A stretch of 64,000 nucleotides of DNA from Aliiruegeria haliotis (GTDB taxonomy: Bacteria; Pseudomonadota; Alphaproteobacteria; Rhodobacterales; Rhodobacteraceae), in the NCBI RefSeq assembly GCF_003003255.1, contig NZ_PVTD01000001.1:186001-250000 (forward strand), given 5' to 3'. Under the pieces are notes generated by a model, which was given only the letters and a program-made list of their open reading frames with translations, did not search any database and was not told the DNA's origin. The translations under genes and the position numbers were made by a program. This document shows positions 16,715-25,559 of the stretch, in pieces; the first letter of the stretch is position 1; the number at the start of each line of letters is the position of its first letter.

Positions 16715-17770
16715 ATGGCTGAAATCCAACTCCGCAATGTTCACAAGCGCTGGGGCAGCTTCGTTGGAGTCGAGGACTTCAACCTCACCATCGCCGATCG
16801 CGAATTCCTTGTCCTGCTGGGGCCGTCCGGATGCGGCAAGACAACCACGATGCGAATGATCGCGGGGCTGGAGGATGTGACCGAAGGTGAGATCGCGATT
16901 GGCGGAAAGGTCGTCAATAACCTGGAGCCCAAGGATCGCGATGTCTCCATGGTGTTCCAGTCCTACGCCCTCTACCCGAACATGAACGTCTACGAGAATA
17001 TCCGCTTTCCGCTGAAAGTCCGCGGAGTGGATCCCACCACTCACGACGAGAAGGTCATGCGCGCCGCGGACATGGTGGAATTGCGCGACTTCCTTCACCG
17101 CAAGCCGGCCGAGTTGTCCGGCGGCCAGCGCCAGCGCGTGGCGCTGGCCCGTGCAATTGTGCGCGAGCCGAACGTCTTCCTGATGGACGAGCCGCTGTCG
17201 AACCTCGATGCCAAGCTGCGTGTATCTACCCGTGCGCAGATCAAGAACCTCTCTCACGAACTGGCTGTGACCACGATCTACGTGACCCACGACCAGATCG
17301 AGGCGATGACGCTCGCCGACCGCGTGGTGGTGATGAAGGCAGGCATCGTCCAGCAGGTCGGCAGCCCGACAGATATCTACGACACCCCGGCCAACACCTT
17401 CGTCGCCAGTTTCATCGGCTCACCGGCGATGAACCTGATCGAGGGCGAGGTGAACGGTGGCATGTTCCATTCCGAACACACGTTGATCGACGGGGTGAAC
17501 CTGCCCGACGGCAAGCTGGTGCTGGGGTTCCGGGCAGAGGACGCCTGGATCGCGCAGGACGGCGAGGCGGGCCAGATCAATGCTCCGATCTATACGCAGG
17601 AACTGCTGGGGGACGCGGTAATGATCTCCGTCCGGATCGGCGGTGCCCTTGTGTCGGTCAAGGCCGACAAGACCTATCGCGCGGAGATCGGCGAGACCGT
17701 CTCCATCTGTGTCCCCGACACGATCTGCCATCATTTCGCCGCCGACACAGGCGCGCGGATCGGGGAGTGA
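16715..17770 (+). CDS. sugar/polyol-type ABC transporter ATP-binding protein (MalK/UgpC family)
   Basis: A 351-residue ATPase of the CUT1 carbohydrate-import class. Walker A GPSGCGKT is at residues 36-43, the Q-loop VFQSYALYPNM follows, then signature LSGGQRQR near 134, Walker B VFLMDEPLSNLDA near 154 and the switch His in YVTHDQIEAMT. The C-terminal third (from about 235) is the OB-fold regulatory extension typical of MalK/UgpC. Start ATG 16715 is preferred because the upstream ATG lies within an operator. It heads a plus-strand series with a binding protein and two permeases, so it energises uptake of the substrate of this cluster. Confidence 0.95.
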   Translation: MAEIQLRNVHKRWGSFVGVEDFNLTIADREFLVLLGPSGCGKTTTMRMIAGLEDVTEGEIAIGGKVVNNLEPKDRDVSMVFQSYALYPNMNVYENIRFPLKVRGVDPTTHDEKVMRAADMVELRDFLHRKPAELSGGQRQRVALARAIVREPNVFLMDEPLSNLDAKLRVSTRAQIKNLSHELAVTTIYVTHDQIEAMTLADRVVVMKAGIVQQVGSPTDIYDTPANTFVASFIGSPAMNLIEGEVNGGMFHSEHTLIDGVNLPDGKLVLGFRAEDAWIAQDGEAGQINAPIYTQELLGDAVMISVRIGGALVSVKADKTYRAEIGETVSICVPDTICHHFAADTGARIGE

Positions 17771-17831
17771 TCCCCCCAAATCAACGATCCGGATGTCGAC
17801 AATGGATCGCACTCACAGGGAGTAAAACGAG

Positions 17832-19040
17832 ATGAAGCTCAAAACCCTAGCCCTTGCTGGCGCCATGTCGCTGATGTCCTCGGTGGCATTTGCGGAATGC
17901 GCTTTCGAGAATACCGTGCCGCTGAAGTCGCTCTCCGCAGGCTTCGAAGCGTGGAAGGCCGTGACCGATGCGATGGCCGAATGCGGCAATTTCGAAGCCT
18001 CGCTGGACCAGGAGTTCCGGGAGAAGCAGCCCGAAGCCTTTGCGGCCAACCCGTCGCTCTACCATATCGGTGGTGTTGCCAACTCGACGATCATTCCACT
18101 TCTGAACGCGGGCTCCATCCGTCCGCTCGATGATCTGGTTGAGAAGTATGGTGCCAACCTGACACCGAACCAATTGATCAAGATCGACGGCAAGATCATG
18201 GCCATCGCCATGATGGTGAACACCCAGCACCTGATGTACCGCGAGGACATCCTGAACGATCTGGGCATCGCCGTGCCCACGACCTATGCCGAAGTCCTCG
18301 ATGCTGCTGCCAAGATCAAGGAAGCGGGCGTCGTGGAATATCCGATTGGCGGCACATTCAAGACCGGCTGGAACCTGGGCGAGGAGTTCATCAACAACTT
18401 CCTCGGTGAGGGCGGCGAGTTCTTCACCGACGGCAACATGCCCAATATCAACAACGAGAAGGGCGTTGCTTCTCTGGAAGTCATGAAGGCGCTGACCGAG
18501 TACATGGACCCGGAGTACCTCGTGTCCGACTCGACATACGTCCAGCAGCAGTTCCAGCAGGGCAAGATCGCCATGTCCAACCTCTGGGCCAGCCGGGCGG
18601 CGGCCATGGATGACGAGGCAGAGAGCCAGGTCGTCGGCAAGGTGGTGATGGCGGCAGCCCCGATGGGATCCGCCGCGCCCGCCACGTCGCTCTGGTGGGA
18701 TGGCCTCGTCTTCGCCACCAACATGACCGACGAAGAAGCCGACGCCGCGTTCCGTGTCGCCATGGAGGGGATCGACGAGGAAATGGTCAAGGCCAACAAC
18801 GATGCTGCCGTCTGGCTCGTGCCCGGCTATGCCCCGGGTCGGCTGGCCGTTGGCGCCGCCGCGACCGCCGCAGCCGGCGCGCGCCCTTATCCCGGGTCCG
18901 GCCCGATGGGGATCATGCACACCGTGCTGGGCAACGGCATCTCAGACTACCTGACGGGCGCCAAGGATGCAGCCACGACCCTGGCTGATATCGAGGCCGC
19001 CTATGTGACCGCGGCAAAGGAAGCCGGACTGGTCAAGTAA
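17832..19040 (+). CDS. ABC transporter extracellular solute-binding protein
   Basis: A 402-residue periplasmic receptor of family 1 (sugar/polyol/glycerol-phosphate type). A clear signal peptide (MKLKTLALAGAMSL to VAFA, cleavage near residue 22) precedes the mature protein. Two-lobe architecture is indicated by segments such as IGGVANSTIIPLLNAGSI, MVNTQHLMYREDIL (typical of the hinge/lobe crossing of this family) and NLWASRAAAMDD. It lies between the ATPase (61 bases upstream) and the first permease. A strong stem-loop right after its stop (19057-19084) would favour higher expression of the receptor than of the permeases. The ligand cannot be read from sequence. Confidence 0.92.
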   Translation: MKLKTLALAGAMSLMSSVAFAECAFENTVPLKSLSAGFEAWKAVTDAMAECGNFEASLDQEFREKQPEAFAANPSLYHIGGVANSTIIPLLNAGSIRPLDDLVEKYGANLTPNQLIKIDGKIMAIAMMVNTQHLMYREDILNDLGIAVPTTYAEVLDAAAKIKEAGVVEYPIGGTFKTGWNLGEEFINNFLGEGGEFFTDGNMPNINNEKGVASLEVMKALTEYMDPEYLVSDSTYVQQQFQQGKIAMSNLWASRAAAMDDEAESQVVGKVVMAAAPMGSAAPATSLWWDGLVFATNMTDEEADAAFRVAMEGIDEEMVKANNDAAVWLVPGYAPGRLAVGAAATAAAGARPYPGSGPMGIMHTVLGNGISDYLTGAKDAATTLADIEAAYVTAAKEAGLVK

Positions 19041-19056
19041 CGCCCGTTTGTCCCCC

Positions 19057-19084
19057 CGGGGAGGGCCTTTCGGGACCCTCCCCG
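19057..19084 (+). terminator. stem-loop between binding protein and permease genes
   Basis: CGGGGAGGG ... CCCTCCCCG, a perfect 9-bp stem enclosing CCTTTCGGGA, placed 17 bases after the binding-protein stop. No U-tract follows. Hairpins at this position in ABC import operons usually stabilise the upstream mRNA segment or partly attenuate transcription into the permeases. Confidence 0.6.
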
Positions 19085-19109
19085 TACTCCCCGGAGGAAA
19101 GGCAGAGAA

Positions 19110-20132
19110 ATGAAGTTCAAGACATTCGCAGTCTTCGTCGGACCGTCCGTCCTGATGATGCTTCTTTTCATTGCCTTTCCTTTGGTGAGCGTTTTCCTGC
19201 AGAGCTTCCAGGTGACGCAGCCGGTCTATGAGACCGTGGAGGTCGAGACCTGTACCCCCGGCTTCCTGGAGCAGACCTGTGTGACGGAGATGAGTTCGGT
19301 CCCGAAGCTCGACGAGCACGGAGAAATCATCACCACCACGACCTTCGTGGGGTTGCAGAGCTACCGCAATGTGCTCGAGCCGGACCGGGCCTGGGCGGCG
19401 ATCAAGGCGTTCGACTGGCGGGGATTGCAGACCATCGATTTCTGGAAGGCGCTGCGCTTCACGCTGACCTTCACCTTCATCACCCTGCCGCTGGTGATCG
19501 GAACGGGGCTCGCCATCGCGCTGGCCATCAACAACGCTGCCCGTTCGGTCAAGGGGCCGGTGATCTTCGTGTCGCTCCTGCCATTCATCATCACGCCGGT
19601 GATCGGGGCGCTGTCCATCAACTGGCTGTTCCGCGGCGACGGTATCCTGACCGCCTGGCTCGAACGCATGCTCGACCGCGACATCGCCCTGTTCGCGCAG
19701 GCCTGGACCATTGAGGTCCTGATGATGATCTATCGTGTCTGGCACGTGGCGCCCTTTGCCGCCATTGTCTTCTACGCGGCGCTTCAGACGGTGAACCACG
19801 ACAGCCTCGAATCCGCCCTGATCGACGGCGCGACCCGCTGGCAGCGCCTGAAGTACATCGTCATCCCGCACCTGATGCCGCTCATCGTCTTCGTTTCGAT
19901 GATCCACCTGATGGACACCTACCGGGCGTTCGAAGAGATCGTCGGGTTCTCCTCACAGGGCTATGTCATTTCGCTGCAATGGCTGACCTATGACTTCCTG
20001 GTGCCGGACCAGGCCGGGAACCGCTCTGTCAGCCGCGCGTCCGCCAGCGCCATGCTGACGATGATCGGGATCGCCATCATCCTGGTCCCACTGCTCAAGC
20101 GCACATGGCGCGATCACCGCAGGAGCCACTGA
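19110..20132 (+). CDS. ABC transporter permease (MalF/UgpA type)
   Basis: A 340-residue inner-membrane permease. A first span (about 10-30) is followed by an unusually long periplasmic loop of about 60 residues (about 32-90) with two Cys residues (VETCTPGFLEQTC). Five further spans lie from about 105 to 330. The EAA loop is SALIDGATRWQRLKYIVIPHL near residue 235, the contact to the ATPase. GGAGG precedes the ATG. The stop is 1 base from the next permease start. The Cys-containing periplasmic insertion is a feature of a subset of CUT1 permeases and may form a disulfide. Confidence 0.93.
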   Translation: MKFKTFAVFVGPSVLMMLLFIAFPLVSVFLQSFQVTQPVYETVEVETCTPGFLEQTCVTEMSSVPKLDEHGEIITTTTFVGLQSYRNVLEPDRAWAAIKAFDWRGLQTIDFWKALRFTLTFTFITLPLVIGTGLAIALAINNAARSVKGPVIFVSLLPFIITPVIGALSINWLFRGDGILTAWLERMLDRDIALFAQAWTIEVLMMIYRVWHVAPFAAIVFYAALQTVNHDSLESALIDGATRWQRLKYIVIPHLMPLIVFVSMIHLMDTYRAFEEIVGFSSQGYVISLQWLTYDFLVPDQAGNRSVSRASASAMLTMIGIAIILVPLLKRTWRDHRRSH

Positions 20133-20133
20133 C

Positions 20134-21288
20134 ATGCAAGCTGTCCATCGCCAGCCGCTGAGCCTGAAGTTGCTCTCCTCCGGCTTCCTGTTCTTCTGGT
20201 GCATCGTTGCCGCCTTCCCGATCGTCTGGATCACCGTGATGAGCTTCAAGTCCCCCGTGGACGCGTTTGACGCCAGCGCGCTGAACGTCATTTTCGGTCC
20301 GCAGACACTGGCCGATGGCAAGGGGATCTCGCTCCTCGACATCCTTGCCTACCTCGGCGTGGCCATCTGGATGGGCAGGAGCATCAAGCGCACCCTGCCG
20401 GGCATGGTCATGACCTTCGCGGACAAGTCAGGGCCGGTGTGGCTTGGCTGGATCATCGGTGCGAGTATCACCGGGCTCGTGGTCCTGGTGGTGTTCTTCG
20501 CGCTGCTGCCGACGGTTCTCGGCTTTCTCAACCCATTGGTCGGGCCGCTTGGCCGGGACATCTGGGGCTTCACCACCGAGCACTATACGACCGTCTGGAT
20601 CGACCGCGCCTTTTACCGTAATTTCCAGAACTCGATGATCGTCACCGCGGGGGTTGTCACGGTCTCGCTGACGGTCGGTACGCTGGCAGGCTACGGGCTG
20701 GCGCGTTCGGGATCGGTGCTGGCGTTCGGGATCCTGATCATCGCACTGGTGTTTCGCGCCCTGCCGCCTTCGGTGCTGGTTGCGGGCTACCTGCCGGTTT
20801 TCATCAACTCCGCCGAGCTTCTGCGCCCATTCCTGGGGGATGCCGCGCCAACGCTCTATGGCAAACCCTATGCGGTGATCGCGGTGCTCGTCGCAATGAA
20901 CCAGCCGTTCACGATCTGGATGCTGCGAAGCTTCTTCCAGAATATCCCCGCCGAGCTCGACGAGGCTGCGCGTGTGGATGGGTGCAATCATTTCCAGGCC
21001 TTCCGGCGCGTGATCATGCCGGTAATGTGGCCGGGGGTGATCACCACGGGGCTGTTCAGCTTCCTGCTGGCTTACAACGACTTCCTTGTAACCTCGCTGC
21101 TGCTGGATGCACAGAACCAGACCATGGTTCCGGCCATCGCGGGCATGTTCAACCGTGAGACCACCACGACCGACCAGGTCGTCGCCGTGGCCGCAGCCGT
21201 GTCCATTACCGCACCGCTCATCATCCTTGTCATGGTGTTCCAGCGGCAGATTGTCAGTGGCCTGACGGCAGGGGCCGTGAAGGGATGA
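20134..21288 (+). CDS. ABC transporter permease (MalG/UgpE type)
   Basis: A 384-residue second permease subunit. After the first span (about 12-32) there is a long N-terminal extension with one or two additional hydrophobic segments (about 65-80, 105-130) that ordinary 280-residue MalG-type permeases lack. The core has the binding-protein-dependent transport fold with spans from about 165 and the EAA loop DEAARVDGCNHFQAFRRVIMP near residue 285. It begins 1 base after the previous stop, so coupling is tight. Together with the genes at 16715, 17832 and 19110 it completes one importer. Confidence 0.92.
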   Translation: MQAVHRQPLSLKLLSSGFLFFWCIVAAFPIVWITVMSFKSPVDAFDASALNVIFGPQTLADGKGISLLDILAYLGVAIWMGRSIKRTLPGMVMTFADKSGPVWLGWIIGASITGLVVLVVFFALLPTVLGFLNPLVGPLGRDIWGFTTEHYTTVWIDRAFYRNFQNSMIVTAGVVTVSLTVGTLAGYGLARSGSVLAFGILIIALVFRALPPSVLVAGYLPVFINSAELLRPFLGDAAPTLYGKPYAVIAVLVAMNQPFTIWMLRSFFQNIPAELDEAARVDGCNHFQAFRRVIMPVMWPGVITTGLFSFLLAYNDFLVTSLLLDAQNQTMVPAIAGMFNRETTTTDQVVAVAAAVSITAPLIILVMVFQRQIVSGLTAGAVKG

Positions 21289-21315
21289 AATCGCTTGCCA
21301 GGGCCGAAATGGGGG

Positions 21316-21387
21316 GGCTCCCGCCCGTCAGGGACGCATCGAAGATGCCCCCCTTCCCATTGGGCGTGGCGCGCCTTCGGCGCGATC
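21316..21387. repeat. dispersed intergenic repeat, copy B
   Basis: Second copy of the element at 3524-3596, in the same orientation, starting 28 bases after the permease stop. The first hairpin GCATC-GAA-GATGC (21336-21348) is identical to copy A. The second hairpin is CGCGCC-TTC-GGCGCG (21370-21384), with base changes on both arms that keep full pairing. It lies between a transporter gene and a SnoaL gene within one transcription direction. Confidence 0.7.
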
Positions 21388-21460
21388 CCGTCCGGTCGTG
21401 CCGTTGCCAGACTCTGCAGGCCACGGGCCATCGCTTCAGCTCGCGGGGAGCGCGCTGCGC

Positions 21461-21988
21461 ATGAGAGGATCCCGCCCCGAACAGGCCGTGCTCTCCCGCG
21501 ACACGGACATGCGCAAGACCGAAGCGACCCGGGCCGTGATCGAAGGCATGGTCGACGGTCTGAATGACCATCGCATCGGCGATATCGGCGAATTCTTCGC
21601 CGAGAACTTCCGCTGGATGGGCAATGCCGGCTGCGGCACCAAGTCCGGCCTGCGGGAGTTTCAGGACAATTGGCAACGCCCGTTTCAGGCGGCGTTTTCC
21701 GACAAGGTCTGTATAGACGAGGCACGCCTTTACATGGGCGAGTGGGCCGCGGCGTTCGGCCGGCAGGAGGCCACCCATTCCGGCCCCTTCATGGGCGTGG
21801 CCCCGACCGGCAAACGGGTGGAAATCCGCTACATGGATTTCTGGAAAGTGGTGGACGGGAAGATCGTGGACAACTGGGTCATGGTCGATTTTCCCCACGT
21901 TCTGGCCCAGCTCGGGACCGATGTCTTTGGCGGCGAGGGCTGGGAAACCTACGACCGGGGCGAGCGCAAGGCGCCGGGCCCGGAGTGA
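21461..21988 (+). CDS. single NTF2/SnoaL-like domain protein
   Basis: A 175-residue protein from the ATG at 21461 (GGGGAG upstream); a later in-frame ATG at 21509 begins exactly at the conserved fold and is a possible alternative. One SnoaL-like cone: [20 protein letters not shown], a [15 protein letters not shown] region, then [20 protein letters not shown] and [20 protein letters not shown]. The C-terminal half closely follows the grammar of the second halves of the three double-domain paralogues in this cluster, so duplication and fusion of one ancestral unit is likely. It is probably an enzyme or binding protein of the same pathway; reaction unknown. Confidence 0.82.
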   Translation: MRGSRPEQAVLSRDTDMRKTEATRAVIEGMVDGLNDHRIGDIGEFFAENFRWMGNAGCGTKSGLREFQDNWQRPFQAAFSDKVCIDEARLYMGEWAAAFGRQEATHSGPFMGVAPTGKRVEIRYMDFWKVVDGKIVDNWVMVDFPHVLAQLGTDVFGGEGWETYDRGERKAPGPE

Positions 21989-22031
21989 ATGCAGGGTATC
22001 TGGCTACGGTACCGGTTATTGGGGAAGACGG

Positions 22032-23360
22032 ATGACAATTGAGTATCTCAAACGTGGCAAGCCCGAGGCGGAACGCGCCGAGAATGACGCCAAGACCCGG
22101 GCGATCGTCGAGACCACGCTGAAGGCGATCGAGGAGGGGGGGGACACGGCCGTGCGCGCCCTGTCCGAGAAGTTCGACAACTACTCGCCGACGGCCTTCC
22201 GGCTGAGCCAGCAGGACATCGACGCGCTGATCGCCCAGTTGAGCGACCGCGAGCTGGCCGATATCGACTTCGCCCTGACGCAGGTGAAGCGCTTTGCGCA
22301 GGCGCAGCGCGACTCGATGCTGGATATCGAGGTGGAGACGCTGCCCGGTGTCATCCTCGGCCACAAGAACATCCCCGTTCAGTCCGTGGGCTGCTACGTC
22401 CCCGGGGGCAAGTTCCCGATGGTAGCCTCGGCCTACATGTCGGTCGCCACGGCGAGTGTTGCCGGTGTCCCGCGCATCGTCGCATGCACGCCCCCCTTCG
22501 GCGGCGCGCCCAACGCGGGCGCGATCGCTGCCATGCACCTCAGCGGGGCGCATGAAATCTATGTGCTTGGGGGAATCCAGGCGATTGGCGCAATGGCAAT
22601 CGGGACGGAGACGATCGACCCGGTCCACATGCTGGTCGGGCCGGGAAACGCCTTCGTCGCCGAGGCGAAGCGGCAGCTGTTCGGTCGCGTCGGGATCGAC
22701 CTCTTCGCCGGGCCGACGGAGACGATGGTGATCGCCGACGAAACCGTGGATGCGGAGCTTTGCGCCACCGACCTGCTGGGGCAGGCCGAGCATGGCTACA
22801 ACTCGCCGGCGGTCCTGGTGACCAATTCGCGCAAGCTGGCCGAAGAGACCATGTCGGAGATCGACCGTATCCTGGAGATCCTGCCGACGGCCGAAACCGC
22901 GCGGGCAAGCTGGACCGAATATGGCGAGGTGATCGTCTGCGACAGCTATGACGAAATGCTGGAAGTGGCCAACGATATCGCCTCCGAACATGTGCAGGTG
23001 ATGACGGACCGCGACGACTGGTTCCTCGACAACATGACCTGTTACGGCGCGCTTTTCCTGGGGCCACGGACGAACGTGGCCTATGGCGACAAGGTGATCG
23101 GCACGAACCACACGCTGCCCACGAAGAAGGCCGGGCGGTACACAGGCGGCCTCTGGGTCGGCAAATACCTGAAAACACATAGCTATCAGAAGGTTCTGAC
23201 GGATGAGGCGTCGGTGTTGGTCGGCGAATACGGCTCTCGCCTCAGCCTGTTGGAGGGCTTCGTTGGCCATGCCGAGCAATGCAATGTCCGGGTGCGCCGC
23301 TACGGGGGCATCAATGTGCCCTATGGCGAAGCGGCGCCAACCCGGGACGCGGCGGAGTAG
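22032..23360 (+). CDS. histidinol dehydrogenase family protein, sulfopropanediol dehydrogenase (HpsN)-like
   Basis: A 442-residue NAD- and zinc-dependent dehydrogenase of the HisD fold. Start ATG 22032 follows GGGGAAG; the upstream open frame has no motif. Zinc and catalytic residues of the family are recognisable: LLGQAEHG (Gln, His), [10 protein letters not shown] (catalytic Glu-His), and [13 protein letters not shown] (Asp and His). The [15 protein letters not shown] and [14 protein letters not shown] segments are also typical. No his genes adjoin, so true histidinol oxidation is unlikely. In Rhodobacterales such paralogues oxidise hydroxyl groups of catabolic substrates, for example 2,3-dihydroxypropane-1-sulfonate (HpsN). 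Here it sits in a cluster without recognisable hps partners, so the alcohol oxidised may differ. Confidence 0.85.
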   Translation: MTIEYLKRGKPEAERAENDAKTRAIVETTLKAIEEGGDTAVRALSEKFDNYSPTAFRLSQQDIDALIAQLSDRELADIDFALTQVKRFAQAQRDSMLDIEVETLPGVILGHKNIPVQSVGCYVPGGKFPMVASAYMSVATASVAGVPRIVACTPPFGGAPNAGAIAAMHLSGAHEIYVLGGIQAIGAMAIGTETIDPVHMLVGPGNAFVAEAKRQLFGRVGIDLFAGPTETMVIADETVDAELCATDLLGQAEHGYNSPAVLVTNSRKLAEETMSEIDRILEILPTAETARASWTEYGEVIVCDSYDEMLEVANDIASEHVQVMTDRDDWFLDNMTCYGALFLGPRTNVAYGDKVIGTNHTLPTKKAGRYTGGLWVGKYLKTHSYQKVLTDEASVLVGEYGSRLSLLEGFVGHAEQCNVRVRRYGGINVPYGEAAPTRDAAE

Positions 23361-23868
23361 AGGCACGGTCCGGGCGGCGTTTGTTCGCACCGCCGCCGGG
23401 AATGTGTGGACGAGAGACGATGCAGGACATTTTGAAACGAAATCAGGTGGTACGGCAGCGGGTGTTGAACGGGCGGGCGACACCAGCCTCCGTCAGGGGG
23501 GAGGAACGTGCTCAGCGGGCGTCCCACGGACAGTCCCACAGACTTGCAGAGAATGGGCTGTTCTCAAGCGACATCCCTGTCGGACGGAAGCGGCTGCCTT
23601 TCCCCGCGATTGCGCGGTCACAGCGGGCGGTGGGCAGACCAATTCGGCAGGCAATCCAACGTCTGCGGCGCCGGGGCGCGGGCGGCATGCGGAGGTCCAT
23701 GGCGCCGCGAAACACACCGACGCCCGGCATGGCCGCCTTTCTGTCCAGGGCTGGCGGCAATTCCGCAAAATGTCGGGTTGCAGCGGGTAAGACTGATCTG
23801 TTCCAACACATGGGCGTCGCCCCCCTGGCCCAATGGGCCGCGTGGCGGATTGTGAAAGGGTTGAGCGC
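23361..23868. other. intergenic region inside the catabolic cluster
   Basis: About 500 bases with no frame of convincing coding character. A GGCGGCG...CGCCGCC stem (7 bp, loop of 11) lies about 10-35 bases after the dehydrogenase stop and could end or stabilise the upstream message. The right end has AAAGGG as the ribosome site of the next gene. A separate promoter for the genes from 23869 onward may lie here but I could not pick one out. Confidence 0.45.
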
Positions 23869-24921
23869 ATGAGCGACGTGCACACGTCCAACAAGGCGGC
23901 TATCGCCCCCCTGCGGGCAGCGATGTACGACTTCGATGCAGCCACCGTGCGCGCCGCGCTCGAAGCCATCTTGGCAGCGGATGCCGTGGTTCACATGTGC
24001 CATCCATTCGGAGATCTCACCGGACCCGGTGAACTCTACGAGCGGTGCTATGCGCCCTTGCTCGCCTCGCTGCCGGATCTCGAACGGCGGGACTACATCG
24101 TGATGGCGGGTGTGGACGATTTCGGCAACGACTGGGTCGGCTGTGGCGGCTACTACACCGGGGTTTTCGTGGCGCCATGGCTCGACATTCCGCCCACCGG
24201 GCACCAGCTCCACATGCGGTTCCACGAATTCTACAAGTTCGAGGCCGGCAGGATAACGGAGATCCAGACGCTCTGGGATATTCCGGAGGTGATGATTCAG
24301 GCGAATGCCTGGCCGATGGCGCCGAGCCTCGGGCGTGAGTGGCACGTCCCTGGTCCCGCGACGCTTGATGGAGTCGTGCCGGGGCCATGGGACCGGGAAA
24401 CCTCCACCGCGTCCTGTCAGCATATCGTGACCATGCTGGAATACCTCAAGAAGCACCCTTCGCAGGGCGGGCCGGAAGTGATGGAGATGGAGCGGTTCTG
24501 GCACGAGCGCATGAACTGGTACGGGCCCTCGGGGATCGGCACCGGGCGTGGCATCGCCGGGTTCCGCAACTGGCACCAGATCCCGTTCCTGTCAGGAATG
24601 CCCGACCGTGGCCAGTTCGTTGACGAGATCGACTATCATTTTTTCGGCGACGGCAACTATGCGGCTGTGACCGGCTGGCCGAACATGATCCAGACCGTGA
24701 CCGACGATGGCTGGCTGGGCATTGCCCCCTCCGGCAAGCGGATCACCATGCGCAGTCTCGACTTCTGGCGGTTGGAAAACGGCCGGATCCGGGAAAACTG
24801 GGTCATGGTCGACATCCTCGATGCCTACCGGCAACTGGGTGTCGACGTGTTCCGACGCCTGCGCGAGTTCAACAAGGCAAGGGTGCAGGGGACGATCCCC
24901 TTCCCGGTGGGAGAACGCTGA
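23869..24921 (+). CDS. double NTF2/SnoaL-like domain protein
   Basis: A 350-residue paralogue of the products at 15540 and 27342. The ATG at 23869 (AAAGGG upstream) is preferred over the in-frame ATG at 23833. The first fold spans about 10-150 (AVVHMCHPFGDLTGPGELYE, WVGCGGYYTG, WLDIPPTGHQLHMRF, GRITEIQTLWDIP). The second spans about 190-340 (MNWYGPSGIGTGRGI, AAVTGWPNMIQTV, WLGIAPSGKRITMRSLDF, GRIRENWVMVDILDAYRQLG). Its stop overlaps the GST start by one base (TGATG). The conserved His/Asp/Arg pattern suits a SnoaL-type cyclase, dehydratase or isomerase, but no family member with known reaction is recognised. Confidence 0.82.
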   Translation: MSDVHTSNKAAIAPLRAAMYDFDAATVRAALEAILAADAVVHMCHPFGDLTGPGELYERCYAPLLASLPDLERRDYIVMAGVDDFGNDWVGCGGYYTGVFVAPWLDIPPTGHQLHMRFHEFYKFEAGRITEIQTLWDIPEVMIQANAWPMAPSLGREWHVPGPATLDGVVPGPWDRETSTASCQHIVTMLEYLKKHPSQGGPEVMEMERFWHERMNWYGPSGIGTGRGIAGFRNWHQIPFLSGMPDRGQFVDEIDYHFFGDGNYAAVTGWPNMIQTVTDDGWLGIAPSGKRITMRSLDFWRLENGRIRENWVMVDILDAYRQLGVDVFRRLREFNKARVQGTIPFPVGER

Positions 24922-25559
24922 TGGGCATGGTCGTGCATGGCCGCGCCAGTTCCTCCAACGTGCAGGCGGTGATGTGGGGGCTGGCCGAGCTCGGCCTTTC
25001 CGCAGATCGCCGGGACGTTGGCGGGCGCTTTGGCGGCAATGACACGGCGGAGTACCTGGCCATGCACCCGATGGGGCTTGTGCCGGTGTTGCAGCACGGT
25101 GACGTCACGATGTTCGAAAGCGCCGCGATCCTGCGATACCTCGTGGAGCACCACGACCCGGAAGGCCGGCTGGCCACGACGCCGCGCGGGCAATCCTGGG
25201 CGGAATGGGCAAAGGCAACGCTCTGTGGAGCCTTCACGCTCCCGATCTTCTGGGCATTCTACCGCACACCGGAAGATCAGCGGGACATGTCGGCGGTGCA
25301 CGACGCCCTGCGCCGGTTCGAGGATCTTGCCGGTATCGCCATGGCGGAGCGCGGCGGCGGCCCGTTCATGGCTGGTGCGCGGCTGAGCCTCCCCGATATC
25401 TGGGTCGGTCACGTGCTTTACCGCTACTTCACGCTGGATCTGCCCCGACAGCCGCCGGGCAGCTTGGAACGCTACTATGCCGCGCTCGTCGAACTGCCAG
25501 GCTACCGCGAGCACGTGATGGTCGATTACTCCGAACTCAAGGGGAGGCACGCGTTTTGA
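24921..25559 (+). CDS. glutathione S-transferase family protein
   Basis: A 212-residue cytosolic GST. The thioredoxin-fold domain (1-80) has the likely glutathione-activating Ser in GRASSSNVQAV (residues 7-17), the cis-Pro segment GLVPVLQHGD and the gamma-Glu-binding motif FESAAILRYL. A helical domain follows from about 88, with the N-capping-box region RLSLPDIWVGH. In catabolic clusters such enzymes often act in dehalogenation, ether cleavage or isomerisation rather than detoxification. It is translationally coupled to both neighbours (1-base overlap upstream; 4-base overlap with the SDR gene downstream). Confidence 0.9.
   Translation: MGMVVHGRASSSNVQAVMWGLAELGLSADRRDVGGRFGGNDTAEYLAMHPMGLVPVLQHGDVTMFESAAILRYLVEHHDPEGRLATTPRGQSWAEWAKATLCGAFTLPIFWAFYRTPEDQRDMSAVHDALRRFEDLAGIAMAERGGGPFMAGARLSLPDIWVGHVLYRYFTLDLPRQPPGSLERYYAALVELPGYREHVMVDYSELKGRHAF

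Noticed and set aside
22032-23360. True histidinol dehydrogenase of histidine biosynthesis
   Set aside because: No his genes nearby, catabolic context, and sequence style closer to HpsN-like paralogues of Rhodobacterales; kept as family-level call.
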